A stretch of 64,000 nucleotides of DNA from Arenibacterium halophilum (GCF_005938225.1 NZ_VCPC01000003.1:124001-188000); one strand, 5' to 3'. Shown: positions 34,615 through 43,930, counted from the stretch's first letter. The notes: generated from the letters alone by a model not told the origin. Made by a program: numbers and translations.

Positions 34615-35847
34615 ATGGCCGAGCGGACGATTCTGGTGGCCGGGACCTATGACACCAAGAGCGAGGAACTGGGCTATATCGTCGAGGTGATCCGCGCACA
34701 GGGCGGCGATGTGGTCAGCATGGATGTGAGCGTGCTGGGCGACCCGCCGGGCCGGGTGGATGTGGGCAAGCACGCGGTTGCCGCGGCGGGGGGCAGTTCG
34801 ATCGCCGAGGCGGTGGCGCGTGGCGACGAGAACAGCGCCATGCAGATCATGGCGCGCGGGGCGGCGGCAGTGGCGCTGGACCTGTATCGGTCCGGGCGCA
34901 TTCACGGGGTGATCGTGCTGGGCGGGACAATGGGCACCGATCTGGCGCTGGATCTCTGTGCCGCGCTGCCGGTGGGGGTGCCGAAATATGTGGTCTCGAC
35001 GGTCGCGTTTTCGCCGTTGCTGCCTCCGGACCGGCTGGCGCCGGATATCCAGATGATCCTCTGGGCCGGGGGGTTATATGGGTTGAACCCCGTGTGCCGT
35101 GCCTCGCTGTCTCAGGCGGCGGGGGCGGTTCTGGGGGCGGCGCGCGCGGTCGAGGCGCCGGTGTCGGGGCGTCCGCTGATCGGGATGACGAGTTTCGGCA
35201 AGACGGTGCTGCGCTACATGGTGACGCTGAAGCCGGCCTTGGAGGCACGCGGCTTCGACCTGGCCGTGTTTCATGCCACCGGCATGGGCGGGCGCGCCTT
35301 TGATGCGCTGGCGGCGCAGGGGGCCTTTGCCGCCGTGATGGATTTCGCGCCGCAGGAGGTGTCGAACCACCTGTTTGGCGGGCTCTCGGCCGGGGCCGAC
35401 CGGATGACCGGGGCGGGTCGTGCAGGCGTGCCGCAGATCGTGGCGCCGGGCTGCTATGATCTGGTCGATTTCGTCGGCTGGCAGGGGGTGCCGAGACGGC
35501 TGGAGGGGCGTCCGACCCATGCGCACAACCGGCTGCTGAGTTCCGCGATGCTGGACGCGGGCGAGCGGCGCGAGGTGGCGCGGGCGATCTGTGCCAAGAT
35601 GGCGGGGGTGCGCGGGTCGGTGGCTTTCGTGTTGCCCTCGCAGGGCTGCAACGAGTGGGATCGCCCTGGCGCCGAGTTGCACGATGCCGAGGGGTTGGCG
35701 GCGTTTTGTGACGAGATGCGCGCAGCCTGCCCGGCCAATGTGGCGCTGCACGAGATCGACGCGCACATCAATGACGCAACGTTCTGTGACACGGTGCTGC
35801 GCCTGTTTGATGGCTGGTTGGCTGATGGGACGTTGACGCGCGTCTAA
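34615..35847 (+). CDS. Tm-1-like ATP-binding protein (UPF0261)
   Basis: 410 residues, usual for UPF0261. Conserved parts: VAGTYDTKSEELGYI at the start, GGTMGTDLALDL, GMTSFGKTVLRYM, FHATGMGGRAFD, VAPGCYDLVDFV and FVLPSQGCNEWDRPG. The plant homologue Tm-1 binds ATP and a viral replication protein; bacterial members are uncharacterised and often sit with a TIM-barrel partner, which I do not see here. ATG 34615 has GGGAGAG 5 bases upstream; 34597 is an alternative. It is the last gene of the tctCBA-aldehyde dehydrogenase run, so a catabolic role is likely. Confidence 0.88.
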   Translation: MAERTILVAGTYDTKSEELGYIVEVIRAQGGDVVSMDVSVLGDPPGRVDVGKHAVAAAGGSSIAEAVARGDENSAMQIMARGAAAVALDLYRSGRIHGVIVLGGTMGTDLALDLCAALPVGVPKYVVSTVAFSPLLPPDRLAPDIQMILWAGGLYGLNPVCRASLSQAAGAVLGAARAVEAPVSGRPLIGMTSFGKTVLRYMVTLKPALEARGFDLAVFHATGMGGRAFDALAAQGAFAAVMDFAPQEVSNHLFGGLSAGADRMTGAGRAGVPQIVAPGCYDLVDFVGWQGVPRRLEGRPTHAHNRLLSSAMLDAGERREVARAICAKMAGVRGSVAFVLPSQGCNEWDRPGAELHDAEGLAAFCDEMRAACPANVALHEIDAHINDATFCDTVLRLFDGWLADGTLTRV

Positions 35848-36089
35848 GCCGGTTTGCGCGGTTTGCCGCGACGAGACGGTTGTCTGTCTGCGATAAGTGT
35901 GGAATAGAATTCCGCAGATCGGAACGTTACCTGAATCGGCAGCTTGCAAAGCCGGGGGGCGGCGTTAGGGTCTGCCGTGGCGGCCGGAGGGTTTGGCGGC
36001 CACAGGGAGGAGACTGCCGCAACCCATGCGCCGCACTGCCCCTGTGCCATGCCCCGCAGGCCGCGAGGAATGAGAGGGTGAACGAACTT

Positions 36090-38183
36090 ATGTCAGATGC
36101 GATTGCTTACGAACGGGTGGGCGATGTTGCCGTGCTTATCGCGCAGAATCCGCCGGTCAACGCGCTGGGGCTGGATGTGCGGGCCGGGCTGGTGGCCGGG
36201 ATCGAGCGGGCCGAGGCCGACGAGGGCGTGCGCGCCGTTCTGATCTATGGCGATGGCAGCACATGGTTCGCGGGGGCTGACATTCGTGAATTCGGCAAGA
36301 CGCCGAAGGAACCCTATCTGCCCGACGTCTGCAACCGGATCGAAGCCTGCCCGCTGATCGTGGTTTCAGCAATGCATGGCACCGCGCTGGGCGGCGGATT
36401 CGAGATTGCGATGTCGACGCATTACCGCATTGCCGTTCCCAAGGCGCGCATGGGCCTGCCCGAGGTGCATCTGGGCCTGATCCCCGGCGCGACGGGCACC
36501 CAGCGGCTGCCGCGTCTGACCGGGGTTCCGGCGGCGCTGGACCTTGTGACCTCGGGGCGGCAGATCAACGCGAAAGAGGCGCTCAGCCTTGGCGTGATCG
36601 ACCGTATCGAAGAGGGCACCCCGCGCGACATCGGGCTGGCCTATGCGCAGGAATTGCTCGACGCGGGCGCCCCGCGCCGTGCGGTCAGCGAACTGCCTGC
36701 GCCCGAGCCGGTGGATTTCGATGCCGCCTATGACGCCGCCCTGAAGAAAAGCCGCGGCCAGATTTCGCCCGCCTATGGCGTGCGCGCGGTTCAGGCGGCT
36801 TGCGAATTGCCATTCGCAGAGGGCGTGGCCGAAGAACGCCGCCTGTTTCTTGAACTGATGGGCACCGACCAGCGGCAGGGCATGATCCACGCGTTCTTTT
36901 CCGAACGGGCTGTGGGCAAACTGCCCGAGCTGAAAGGCGTCGAGCCGCGCGGGATTGCTGCCATCGGCGTGATCGGCGGCGGTACGATGGGCGCAGGGAT
37001 TGCCACGGCGGCGCTTCTGTCGGGGCTGAAGGTGGTGATGCTGGAAATGACGCCCGAGGCCGCCGAGGCCGCGCGCGGACGCATCACGGGCAACCTTGGC
37101 GGCGCCTTGAAGCGCGGCAAGATCAGCCAAGACACCCATGATGACATGGTAAACAAGGCGCTGACCCTGACCACCGATTACGCTGGCCTGTCCGACGTTG
37201 ATCTGGTGATTGAGGCTGTGTTCGAGGACATGGGCGTCAAGAAACAGGTGTTCACCCAGCTGGACGAACACTGCAAGCCGGGGTGCGTACTTGCCTCGAA
37301 CACCTCGTACCTGGATATCGACGAAATCGCGGCCTGCACCAAGCGGCCCGAGGATGTGATCGGGCTGCACTTCTTCTCGCCCGCCCATGTGATGAAGCTT
37401 CTCGAGGTGGTCGTGGCCGACAAGACCGCGCCGGATGTGGTGGCGACGGGGTTCGCTCTGGGCAAGAAGCTGGGCAAGATCTCGGTCCGCGCCGGGGTGT
37501 GCGACGGGTTCATCGGCAACCGTATCCTGAAGACCTATCGCACCGCCGCCGACCACATGGTGCTGGATGGCGCGACGCCCTACCAGATCGACAAGGCGCT
37601 GACCGACATGGGATTTGCGATGGGGCCTTTTGCCGTGGGCGACCTGGCCGGGCTGGACATCGGCTGGGCCACGCGCAAGCGGCTGGCCCCGCACCGCGAC
37701 CCGCGCGAGCGGGTGCCGACCTATATCGACAAGGTCTGCGAGGCGGGCAACTTTGGCCAGAAGACCGGCAAGGGCTATTACATCTACGAGGCGGGCAAGC
37801 GCGCCGGCGTGCCCAACCCCGAAGTGCTGGAGCTGATCGAGGCCGAGCGCGCCGAGCGCGGCATCACCCCGCGCGACTTCAGCGACGATGAAATCCGCCG
37901 CCGGTACATGGCCGCAATGGTCAACGAAGGCGCGAAGGTGCTGGAGGAAGGCATCGCGCGCCGCCCGCTGGACATCGATATGGTGTTCCTCTTTGGCTAT
38001 GGCTTCCCGCGCTATCACGGTGGGCCGATGAAATGGGCCGATCTTCAGGGCCTGCCCGCGCTGCTGGACGATATCCGCAGCTATGCCAAGGAAGACCCGT
38101 ATTTCTGGCAGCCCGCACCCCTGCTTGAACAGCTGGTGGCCGAAGGGCGTACATTCGACGACCTGAACAAGGATGCCGCCTAA
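36090..38183 (+). CDS. Bifunctional enoyl-CoA hydratase / 3-hydroxyacyl-CoA dehydrogenase (FadJ/PimF-like)
   Basis: 697 residues. The N-terminal crotonase domain (about 1-190) shows FAGADIREFG and GTALGGGFEIAMSTHYRI with ARMGLPEVHLGLIPGATGTQRLPRL. The NAD-binding domain (about 290-480) starts IGVIGGGTMGAGIA and contains SNTSYLDIDEIA and GLHFFSPAHVMKLLEVV; the C-terminal dimerisation domain ends with GYGFPRYHGGPM. It hydrates and oxidises acyl-CoA chains. ATG 36090 follows GAGAGGGTGAACG; GTG 36078 is possible. It heads a run with two acyl-CoA dehydrogenases like the pim operon of Rhodopseudomonas. No thiolase is present next to it. Confidence 0.92.
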   Translation: MSDAIAYERVGDVAVLIAQNPPVNALGLDVRAGLVAGIERAEADEGVRAVLIYGDGSTWFAGADIREFGKTPKEPYLPDVCNRIEACPLIVVSAMHGTALGGGFEIAMSTHYRIAVPKARMGLPEVHLGLIPGATGTQRLPRLTGVPAALDLVTSGRQINAKEALSLGVIDRIEEGTPRDIGLAYAQELLDAGAPRRAVSELPAPEPVDFDAAYDAALKKSRGQISPAYGVRAVQAACELPFAEGVAEERRLFLELMGTDQRQGMIHAFFSERAVGKLPELKGVEPRGIAAIGVIGGGTMGAGIATAALLSGLKVVMLEMTPEAAEAARGRITGNLGGALKRGKISQDTHDDMVNKALTLTTDYAGLSDVDLVIEAVFEDMGVKKQVFTQLDEHCKPGCVLASNTSYLDIDEIAACTKRPEDVIGLHFFSPAHVMKLLEVVVADKTAPDVVATGFALGKKLGKISVRAGVCDGFIGNRILKTYRTAADHMVLDGATPYQIDKALTDMGFAMGPFAVGDLAGLDIGWATRKRLAPHRDPRERVPTYIDKVCEAGNFGQKTGKGYYIYEAGKRAGVPNPEVLELIEAERAERGITPRDFSDDEIRRRYMAAMVNEGAKVLEEGIARRPLDIDMVFLFGYGFPRYHGGPMKWADLQGLPALLDDIRSYAKEDPYFWQPAPLLEQLVAEGRTFDDLNKDAA

Positions 38184-38194
38184 GGCGCGGCCTT

Positions 38195-38214
38195 CGGCCC
38201 CTGCTGCGGGGCCG
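38195..38214. terminator. Hairpin between the FadJ-like gene and acyl-CoA dehydrogenase
   Basis: CGGCCCC-TGCTGC-GGGGCCG, a 7-base GC-only stem, starts 12 bases after the stop of the FadJ-like gene. There is no T run, so it may slow, attenuate or stabilise the transcript rather than end it. The downstream gene starts 30 bases later. Confidence 0.5.
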
Positions 38215-38243
38215 TTCCCTGATTGACCGTATCGGAGCGTGAC

Positions 38244-39434
38244 ATGGAACTGAATTATTCCCCCGAAGACATCGCCTTTCGCGACGAGGTTCGCGCTTTT
38301 CTGGACGAAAAGCTGCCCAAGGACCTGTCGGCCAAGGTGAAGGCGCGGGCGCATCTGTCGAAAGACGACATGGAGCGCTGGCATGCGATCCTGAACGAGA
38401 AGGGCTGGCTGGCGCCGAACTGGCCCAAGAAATACGGCGGGGCCGAATGGAACGCCGTGCAAAAGCACATCTTCGAGGAAGAGACCGCCAAGGCCGGCGC
38501 ACCGCGCATCGTGCCCTTCGGCCTGTCGATGCTGGCGCCGGTGCTGATGGCCTTTGGCTCGGACGAGCAGAAGGATCATTACCTGCCGCGCATCCTGAAC
38601 GGCGACGACTGGTGGTGTCAGGGCTATTCCGAACCGGGCGCCGGATCGGACCTTGCCAGCCTGAAAACCCGCGCCGTGCGCGAGGGCGACCATTACATCG
38701 TGAACGGCCAGAAAACGTGGACCACGCTGGGCCAATACGCGAACATGATCTTCTGCCTTGTTCGCACCGACCCGGACGTGAAGCAGCAGGAGGGCATTTC
38801 GTTCCTGCTGATCGACATGGACACCCCCGGCATCGAAGTGCGCCCGATCATCCTGCTGGATGGCGTGCACGAGGTGAACGAGGTGTTCTTTGACAACGTC
38901 AAGGTGCCGGTCGAAAACCTCGTGGGCGAGGAAAACAAGGGCTGGACCTATGCCAAGTACCTGCTGACCCACGAACGCACCAACATCGCGGGCGTCGGGT
39001 ATTCGCAGGCGGGGCTCGAGTCGGTCAAACGGATCGCCAAGGCGGAACGCGCCAATGGCAAGCCGCTGATCCAGAACCCGCATTTCGCCGCGCGTCTGGC
39101 GCAGGTGGAAATCGATCTGATGGCGATGGCGACCAGCAACATGCGCATCATCTCCAAGGCCGCCGCCGGGCAGGCGCCGGGCGTCGAATCCTCGATGCTG
39201 AAGGTCAAAGGCACGATCATCCGACAGGAGCTGAACGATCTGGCCCGCCGCGCCGTTGGCCCCTACGCGATGCCGTTCCCGTCGGAAACCGTCGAAGGCG
39301 ACAACGATCCGATCGGGCCAGAGTACGCGGCGCCGGTCTCGGCCGCATATTTCAATAACCGCAAACTGTCGATCTTTGGCGGATCGAACGAAATCCAACG
39401 CGGGATCATCGCCAAGGTAAAGATGGGGGGCTGA
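38244..39434 (+). CDS. Acyl-CoA dehydrogenase, large subunit type (PimC-like)
   Basis: 396 residues. FAD and substrate landmarks: QGYSEPGAGSDLASLKTRA, IVNGQKTWTT, FDNVKVPVENLVGEENKGW and the C-terminal FGGSNEIQRGIIAK. The N-terminus (LNYSPEDIAFRDEVRAFL) is like pimeloyl-CoA dehydrogenase large subunits. The second, shorter dehydrogenase follows 4 bases later, so the two probably form one heteromeric enzyme. ATG 38244 follows CGGAGCGTG. Substrate inferred only loosely: a dicarboxylic, cyclic or side-chain acyl-CoA. Confidence 0.88.
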   Translation: MELNYSPEDIAFRDEVRAFLDEKLPKDLSAKVKARAHLSKDDMERWHAILNEKGWLAPNWPKKYGGAEWNAVQKHIFEEETAKAGAPRIVPFGLSMLAPVLMAFGSDEQKDHYLPRILNGDDWWCQGYSEPGAGSDLASLKTRAVREGDHYIVNGQKTWTTLGQYANMIFCLVRTDPDVKQQEGISFLLIDMDTPGIEVRPIILLDGVHEVNEVFFDNVKVPVENLVGEENKGWTYAKYLLTHERTNIAGVGYSQAGLESVKRIAKAERANGKPLIQNPHFAARLAQVEIDLMAMATSNMRIISKAAAGQAPGVESSMLKVKGTIIRQELNDLARRAVGPYAMPFPSETVEGDNDPIGPEYAAPVSAAYFNNRKLSIFGGSNEIQRGIIAKVKMGG

Positions 39435-39438
39435 GCAC

Positions 39439-40566
39439 ATGAATTTCGACCTGACCGAAGAACGCCAGATGCTGCAGGACACCCTGCGCCGCTATCTGTC
39501 CGACAAGTACGACACCGCGACCCGCAACAAGATCATCGACAGCGATGAGGGCTTCAGCGCCGAGATCTGGGAGGGCCTCGCCGAGCTGGGCGTGATTGGC
39601 GCGCTGTTCACCGAAGACCAGGGCGGATTCGGCGGTGCCGGGTTCGACATTTCCACCGTGTTCGAGGAGTTGGGCCGCGCGGGCGTGGTCGAGCCGATGC
39701 TGGACACGGCCATCCTTGGCGGCGGTCTGATCGCCGCGCTGGGCAATGACGACCAGAAGGCCCTGCTGGAAGAGGTAATCGCCGGCGGGCTGCACCTTGC
39801 GCTGGCGCATGGCGAACCCGTCTCGCGCTATGACCTGAGCCGCGTGGAAACCACCGCCAAGGCCGATGGCGACGACATCGTGCTGGATGGCCGCAAGGCG
39901 GTTGTGGTCAACGCCGAAGCGGCGGGCCAGCTGATCGTTTCGGCCCGCGAAAGCGGCGATGTGGATTCGCGCGATGGCATTTCGCTGTTCCTCGTGCCCG
40001 CCGATGCAGCCGGTCTGACAATGCGCGGCTACCCGATGCTGGCCGGAGGACGCGCTGCCGAAGTCACGCTGGACGGTGTGAAGGTTCCCGCCTCGGCCCG
40101 CCTGGGTGTGGCTGGGGCAGGTTACGACGCGCTGTGCGACGTGATCGCGCGGGCCGACGTGGCCATCGCCGCCGAGGCGCTGGGCGCGATGGACACCGCG
40201 GTCGAACTGACCCGCGATTACCTGACCACCCGCAAGCAGTTCGGCCGCCCGATCGGCACCTTCCAAGCACTGGCGCACCGCTACTCCGATCTGCTGATCG
40301 AGATGGAGCAGGCACGCTCTGCCGTGATCAACGCTGCCGGCCACCTGGAAACCGACGATGCCGCGCGCCAGAACGCCAGCACCCGCAACCTGACCGCGCG
40401 TGTCGGGCGCCTTGTGGCCGAGGAATCGATCCAGATGCATGGCGGCATCGCCATGACCAAGGAATACGAACTGGCCCATATCGCGAAGCGGATCGTCATG
40501 TGCGACCACCGGTTCGGCGACGCAGACTATCATCTGGAGCGGTTCATTGAACTCAGCGCAGCCTAA
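39439..40566 (+). CDS. Acyl-CoA dehydrogenase, small subunit type (PimD-like)
   Basis: 375 residues. The N-terminus (MNFDLTEERQMLQDTLRRYL) matches the small subunit of pimeloyl-CoA dehydrogenase. The region that is EPGAGSD in the partner gene is replaced by GEPVSRYDLSR, so this subunit may lack full FAD or substrate contacts. The C-terminus keeps TTRKQFGRPIGTFQAL and EESIQMHGGIAMTKEYELAH. The gene pair parallels split dehydrogenases in pim and steroid side-chain loci. Its end overlaps the thioesterase start by 20 bases. Confidence 0.88.
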   Translation: MNFDLTEERQMLQDTLRRYLSDKYDTATRNKIIDSDEGFSAEIWEGLAELGVIGALFTEDQGGFGGAGFDISTVFEELGRAGVVEPMLDTAILGGGLIAALGNDDQKALLEEVIAGGLHLALAHGEPVSRYDLSRVETTAKADGDDIVLDGRKAVVVNAEAAGQLIVSARESGDVDSRDGISLFLVPADAAGLTMRGYPMLAGGRAAEVTLDGVKVPASARLGVAGAGYDALCDVIARADVAIAAEALGAMDTAVELTRDYLTTRKQFGRPIGTFQALAHRYSDLLIEMEQARSAVINAAGHLETDDAARQNASTRNLTARVGRLVAEESIQMHGGIAMTKEYELAHIAKRIVMCDHRFGDADYHLERFIELSAA

Positions 40567-40984
40567 AGAAAGCGGGCGGCGGATCGAAGGCGAAACCGGC
40601 GCGCAAAAGCTGGTTGGGTGGGTGACGGATGTCAGCCACCCCGATGGCCGCGCCCGGCTGACCCTGCAGGTCGATGAGCGTCACACCAACCGCCACGGCG
40701 TGCTGCACGGCGGCATCATCGCGATGCTGCTGGACAGTGCCAGCGGCTACACCGGCTCGCGTCATGCCGATGATGCAACGCTGCCGCCGATGCTGTCGCT
40801 GTCTTTCACCACGCAGTTCCTTGCCCCGGCCCATGCGGGCGAGGTGATGGCCATTGGCCGTGTCACCGGGGGCGGGCGTAGTACGCTATTCGTCGAAGGC
40901 GAATTGCGCGATGCCGACGGGCGGCTGATCGCCACCAGCACCGGCGTTTACAAACGGGTTCCACAGGAAAGCACCAAATCATGA
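40547..40984 (+). CDS. PaaI-family hotdog thioesterase
   Basis: 145 residues, single hotdog domain with RHGVLHGGIIAMLLDSASGYT, the usual PaaI active-site helix, and the beta-strand run LSLSFTTQFLAPA. It would release the acid from an acyl-CoA, for example to spare CoA when the pathway stalls. The start is TTG 40547, inside the previous gene; GGAG lies 7 bases before it and no ATG gives a better fold. The stop overlaps the next ATG (ATGA). The exact thioester is unknown. Confidence 0.82.
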   Translation: MNSAQPKESGRRIEGETGAQKLVGWVTDVSHPDGRARLTLQVDERHTNRHGVLHGGIIAMLLDSASGYTGSRHADDATLPPMLSLSFTTQFLAPAHAGEVMAIGRVTGGGRSTLFVEGELRDADGRLIATSTGVYKRVPQESTKS

Positions 40985-41757
40985 CACTGGCCCGCACGGA
41001 CGATCAGGGCGACCGCCTTGTCGTCGTGAACATGAATTCCACCCGGCGCGGCGCGCTGTCGCCCGACCTGTATGACGCGATCAACGACGCGATGGCGCGG
41101 GCGGTCGATCCGCGGATCCGCGCCGTGATCCTGACCTCTGAAGGCGGGTTCTTCTGTGCCGGGGGCGACCTGAACGTGCTGATCGAACGGCGCAGCCTGC
41201 CGCCCGGCGAACGCCGCAGCAAGATCGACGGGCTGCACGGGCTGATCCGCGGTATCCGGGGCTGCCCGGTACCGGTCATCGCAGCCGTCGAAGGTGGCGC
41301 CGCCGGGGCGGGGGCGTCGCTGGCGCTGGCCTGCGATCTGATCGTGGCGGCGAAGGGCGCGAATTTCACGGCGTCTTACGTGCGTGCGGGCCTTGTGCCC
41401 GATGGCGGTCTGACCTCGGCCCTGTCGCGGATGCTGCCGCGTGCCCTGGCGATGGAGATGTGCCTGATGGCGCGCCCGGTCAGCGCCGAACGCATGGCCG
41501 AGCTTGGCGCGATCAACGCCGCCGTGCCCCCCGGCACCGCCTTGGACGAGGCGATGGCGCTGGCCGATGCGCTGGCCAAAGGCCCGCGCGATGCGCAATC
41601 CACCATTCGCGAGCTGGTCGCCCAGGCCTACGAGCTGACCGAAGACGCCCAGCTTGACGCCGAGCGCGATGCCATGGCGCTGGCCCAGGGCGGCGACGAG
41701 GCGGCCGAGGGCATCTCGGCCTTCCTTGAAAAACGCAAGCCCGACTTCAGCAAATGA
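40981..41757 (+). CDS. Enoyl-CoA hydratase / isomerase family protein
   Basis: 258 residues, one crotonase domain. The oxyanion regions are FFCAGGDLNVLIE and VEGGAAGAGASLALACDLIVAA, followed by FTASYVRAGLVPDGGLTSAL, which resembles isomerase-type members such as PaaG more than the main hydratase. It could reposition a double bond so that the FadJ-like enzyme can act. Coupled on both sides by ATGA overlaps. Reaction not proven. Confidence 0.87.
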   Translation: MTLARTDDQGDRLVVVNMNSTRRGALSPDLYDAINDAMARAVDPRIRAVILTSEGGFFCAGGDLNVLIERRSLPPGERRSKIDGLHGLIRGIRGCPVPVIAAVEGGAAGAGASLALACDLIVAAKGANFTASYVRAGLVPDGGLTSALSRMLPRALAMEMCLMARPVSAERMAELGAINAAVPPGTALDEAMALADALAKGPRDAQSTIRELVAQAYELTEDAQLDAERDAMALAQGGDEAAEGISAFLEKRKPDFSK

Positions 41758-43250
41758 CCGGGCGCTGGCACGATTACCTTGACGGGCAGGTGGCCAACCG
41801 GCCCGACGCCGCCGCCGTCAGCGATTCCATTGGTACGGAATGGACCTATGGCGCGCTGGATGCGGCCTGCTGCGATGTCGGTGCCGCACTGTCCGCCGCC
41901 GGGGTTCAGCGCGGCGACCGCGTGGTGATCCTGATCGAGAATTGCGCCGCCGCCGTCGCCGCGCTGTTCGCCTGCTCGCGCATGGGCGCCATCGCGGTGC
42001 CGGTGAACGCACGGCAATCCGCGTCCGAGCTTGACCGCATCCTCGACCACGCCAACCCGGCAGCGGTGCTGTTCACCGTGGCCGCCTCGAAAGATGCCGA
42101 GGGTCACGCCGCCCGCCTTGGCGCGCGCGAAATCACCGGCGCTTTCGGGTCGCTGCACATGCTGGCGCGTGACAGCGCGCCCGACGATCTGCCCGATGTT
42201 GCGGTGCTGCTCTACACCACCGGCACCACGGGCGCGCCGAAAGGCGTGATGATCACCCACGGCAACCTGCGCTTTGGCGGTGAATCCTCGGCCCGGCAAC
42301 GCGCGATGCGCGCCGATGATCTGGTCTATGGCGTGCTTCCCGTGACACATGTGTTCGGCCTGACGGCCATGATCACCGGGGTGACGGTGGCTGGTGCGCA
42401 TCTGTTTCTTGAAGCACGGTTTTCCGCCGCGCGCCTCTACGAGGCGCTGACCGGCAAGGTCACGTTGTTTTCAGGCGTGCCGCAGATGCACGCGCTGCTG
42501 ATGCAATACGCCCGCGAACAGGGTGTCGAAAAGCTGACGGGCAGCCGGTTGCGCTATGTCTCGTCCGGCGCTGCCCCGCTGGACCCGGCCTGGAAGCGCA
42601 AGGCCGAGGCGTTCTATGGCCTGCCGCTACAAAACGGCTATGGCGCGACCGAAACCACCTCGGGCACCAGCCTGACCAACAACGCGCTGGGCGATCCCGA
42701 CATCTCGGTCGGGCCGATCCTTCCGGGCACCGAGGTAAAAATCGACGAAACCGTGCCCGGTGGCGGCGATGGCGTAGGCGAAGTGCTGGCGCGCGGCCCC
42801 CACATCATGAAGGGCTACTACCGCAACCCCGAGGCCACCGCCGCCGCGCTTGATGCCGACGGCTGGCTACGCACCGGCGATCTGGGCCGATTTGATGCCG
42901 AACAGCGCCTGCACATCGTGGGCCGATCAAAAGAGCTGATCATCCACGGCGGCTTCAACGTCTACCCACCCGAGGTCGAAGCCGCGCTGAACGACCACCC
43001 GCAGGTGATCCAAAGCGCCGTGATCGGCCGCCGGGTTGGCGGCGACGAACAGGTGCTTGCCTTCGTCCAGGCCGCGCCCGGAGAGCTGCCGGATGAATCG
43101 GAACTGCGCGCCTTCGTGGCAGACCGGCTGACCGGCTACAAACGCCCCAGGCATATCGTCATCGCGACCGACCTGCCCTCCGCGCCGACGGGCAAGATCC
43201 TGAAGCATAAACTGCTCGAGGCCTTCGGCGACAGGTTGCCTCAGACGTAG
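41754..43250 (+). CDS. Acyl-CoA ligase (AMP-forming, class I adenylate-forming)
   Basis: 498 residues. The P-loop motif is LLYTTGTTGAPKGVMITHGN; further landmarks are GYGATETTSG, GWLRTGDLGRFDAEQRLHIVGRSKE and the catalytic lysine in SAPTGKILKHKLL. It activates a carboxylic acid to its CoA ester, the entry step of the operon. ATG overlaps the stop of the hydratase. It is the last gene and overlaps rpe by 10 bases tail to tail. In the pim operon of Rhodopseudomonas the ligase PimA plays the equivalent role. Acid unknown. Confidence 0.92.
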   Translation: MTGRWHDYLDGQVANRPDAAAVSDSIGTEWTYGALDAACCDVGAALSAAGVQRGDRVVILIENCAAAVAALFACSRMGAIAVPVNARQSASELDRILDHANPAAVLFTVAASKDAEGHAARLGAREITGAFGSLHMLARDSAPDDLPDVAVLLYTTGTTGAPKGVMITHGNLRFGGESSARQRAMRADDLVYGVLPVTHVFGLTAMITGVTVAGAHLFLEARFSAARLYEALTGKVTLFSGVPQMHALLMQYAREQGVEKLTGSRLRYVSSGAAPLDPAWKRKAEAFYGLPLQNGYGATETTSGTSLTNNALGDPDISVGPILPGTEVKIDETVPGGGDGVGEVLARGPHIMKGYYRNPEATAAALDADGWLRTGDLGRFDAEQRLHIVGRSKELIIHGGFNVYPPEVEAALNDHPQVIQSAVIGRRVGGDEQVLAFVQAAPGELPDESELRAFVADRLTGYKRPRHIVIATDLPSAPTGKILKHKLLEAFGDRLPQT

Positions 43251-43930
43251 GTGCCGTCCGCCGCCTGACGGATCGCGCGGATGTTCTCGCCATAAGGCGC
43301 CGGGTTGGCGACCGAGCCGCCGCGGAACACCGCAGACCCGGCGACCAGCACATCCGCGCCAGCCTGCGCGACCAGCGGCGCGGTTTTCGCATCGACCCCG
43401 CCGTCGATCTCGATATGCACGGGACGGTCGCCGATCATCGCGCGCAGAGTGCGGATCTTGTCGCTCATGTCGATGAACTTCTGCCCGCCAAAGCCGGGGT
43501 TCACCGTCATCACGCAGATCAGATCGGTCAGATCCAGCAGATGTGCCACCGCCTCGGCCGGGGTGCCGGGGTTCAGCGCCACACCTGCCTTCGCGCCCGC
43601 ACCCCGGATTGCCTGAAGCGTGCGGTGAATATGCGGCCCCGCCTCAACATGGGCGGTGATCACATCGGCTCCGGCCTGCGCGAAGGCGTCGATATAGGGA
43701 TCAACCGGCGCGATCATCAAATGCACATCCATCACGCCCTTGATATGCGGCCGGATCGCGGCACAGGTGGCCGGGCCGAACGTGATATTGGGCACGAAAT
43801 GCCCATCCATCACGTCCACATGCACCCAATCGGCGCCTTGCGCTTCGACCGCCGCGCATTCGGCGCCGAAATTGGCGAAATCCGCCGCAAGGATGGACGG
43901 GGCGATCTTGATCGAACGGTCGAATGTCAT
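43241..43930 (-). CDS. rpe: Ribulose-phosphate 3-epimerase
   Basis: 229 residues, complete TIM barrel. Active-site and metal motifs: KIAPSILAADF, VHVDVMDGHFVPNITFGP, DVHLMI, VNPGFGGQKF and IEIDGGVDAKTA. It interconverts ribulose-5-phosphate and xylulose-5-phosphate in the pentose phosphate and Calvin routes. ATG 43930 is chosen as the family N-terminus. It lies 111 bases after the hairpin ending the glycan operon and appears to be a housekeeping single gene. The 10-base tail overlap with the ligase gene is convergent. Confidence 0.96.
   Translation of the reverse strand: MTFDRSIKIAPSILAADFANFGAECAAVEAQGADWVHVDVMDGHFVPNITFGPATCAAIRPHIKGVMDVHLMIAPVDPYIDAFAQAGADVITAHVEAGPHIHRTLQAIRGAGAKAGVALNPGTPAEAVAHLLDLTDLICVMTVNPGFGGQKFIDMSDKIRTLRAMIGDRPVHIEIDGGVDAKTAPLVAQAGADVLVAGSAVFRGGSVANPAPYGENIRAIRQAADGTYV

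Noticed and set aside
35880-36089. N-terminal extension of the FadJ-like gene (frame open from 35880)
   Set aside because: The added sequence is Cys/Arg-rich and not conserved in the family; the crotonase fold starts at ATG 36090.
36366-39482. Long minus-strand open frame opposite the FadJ-like and dehydrogenase genes
   Set aside because: No domain seen; plus-strand genes are complete and well conserved.
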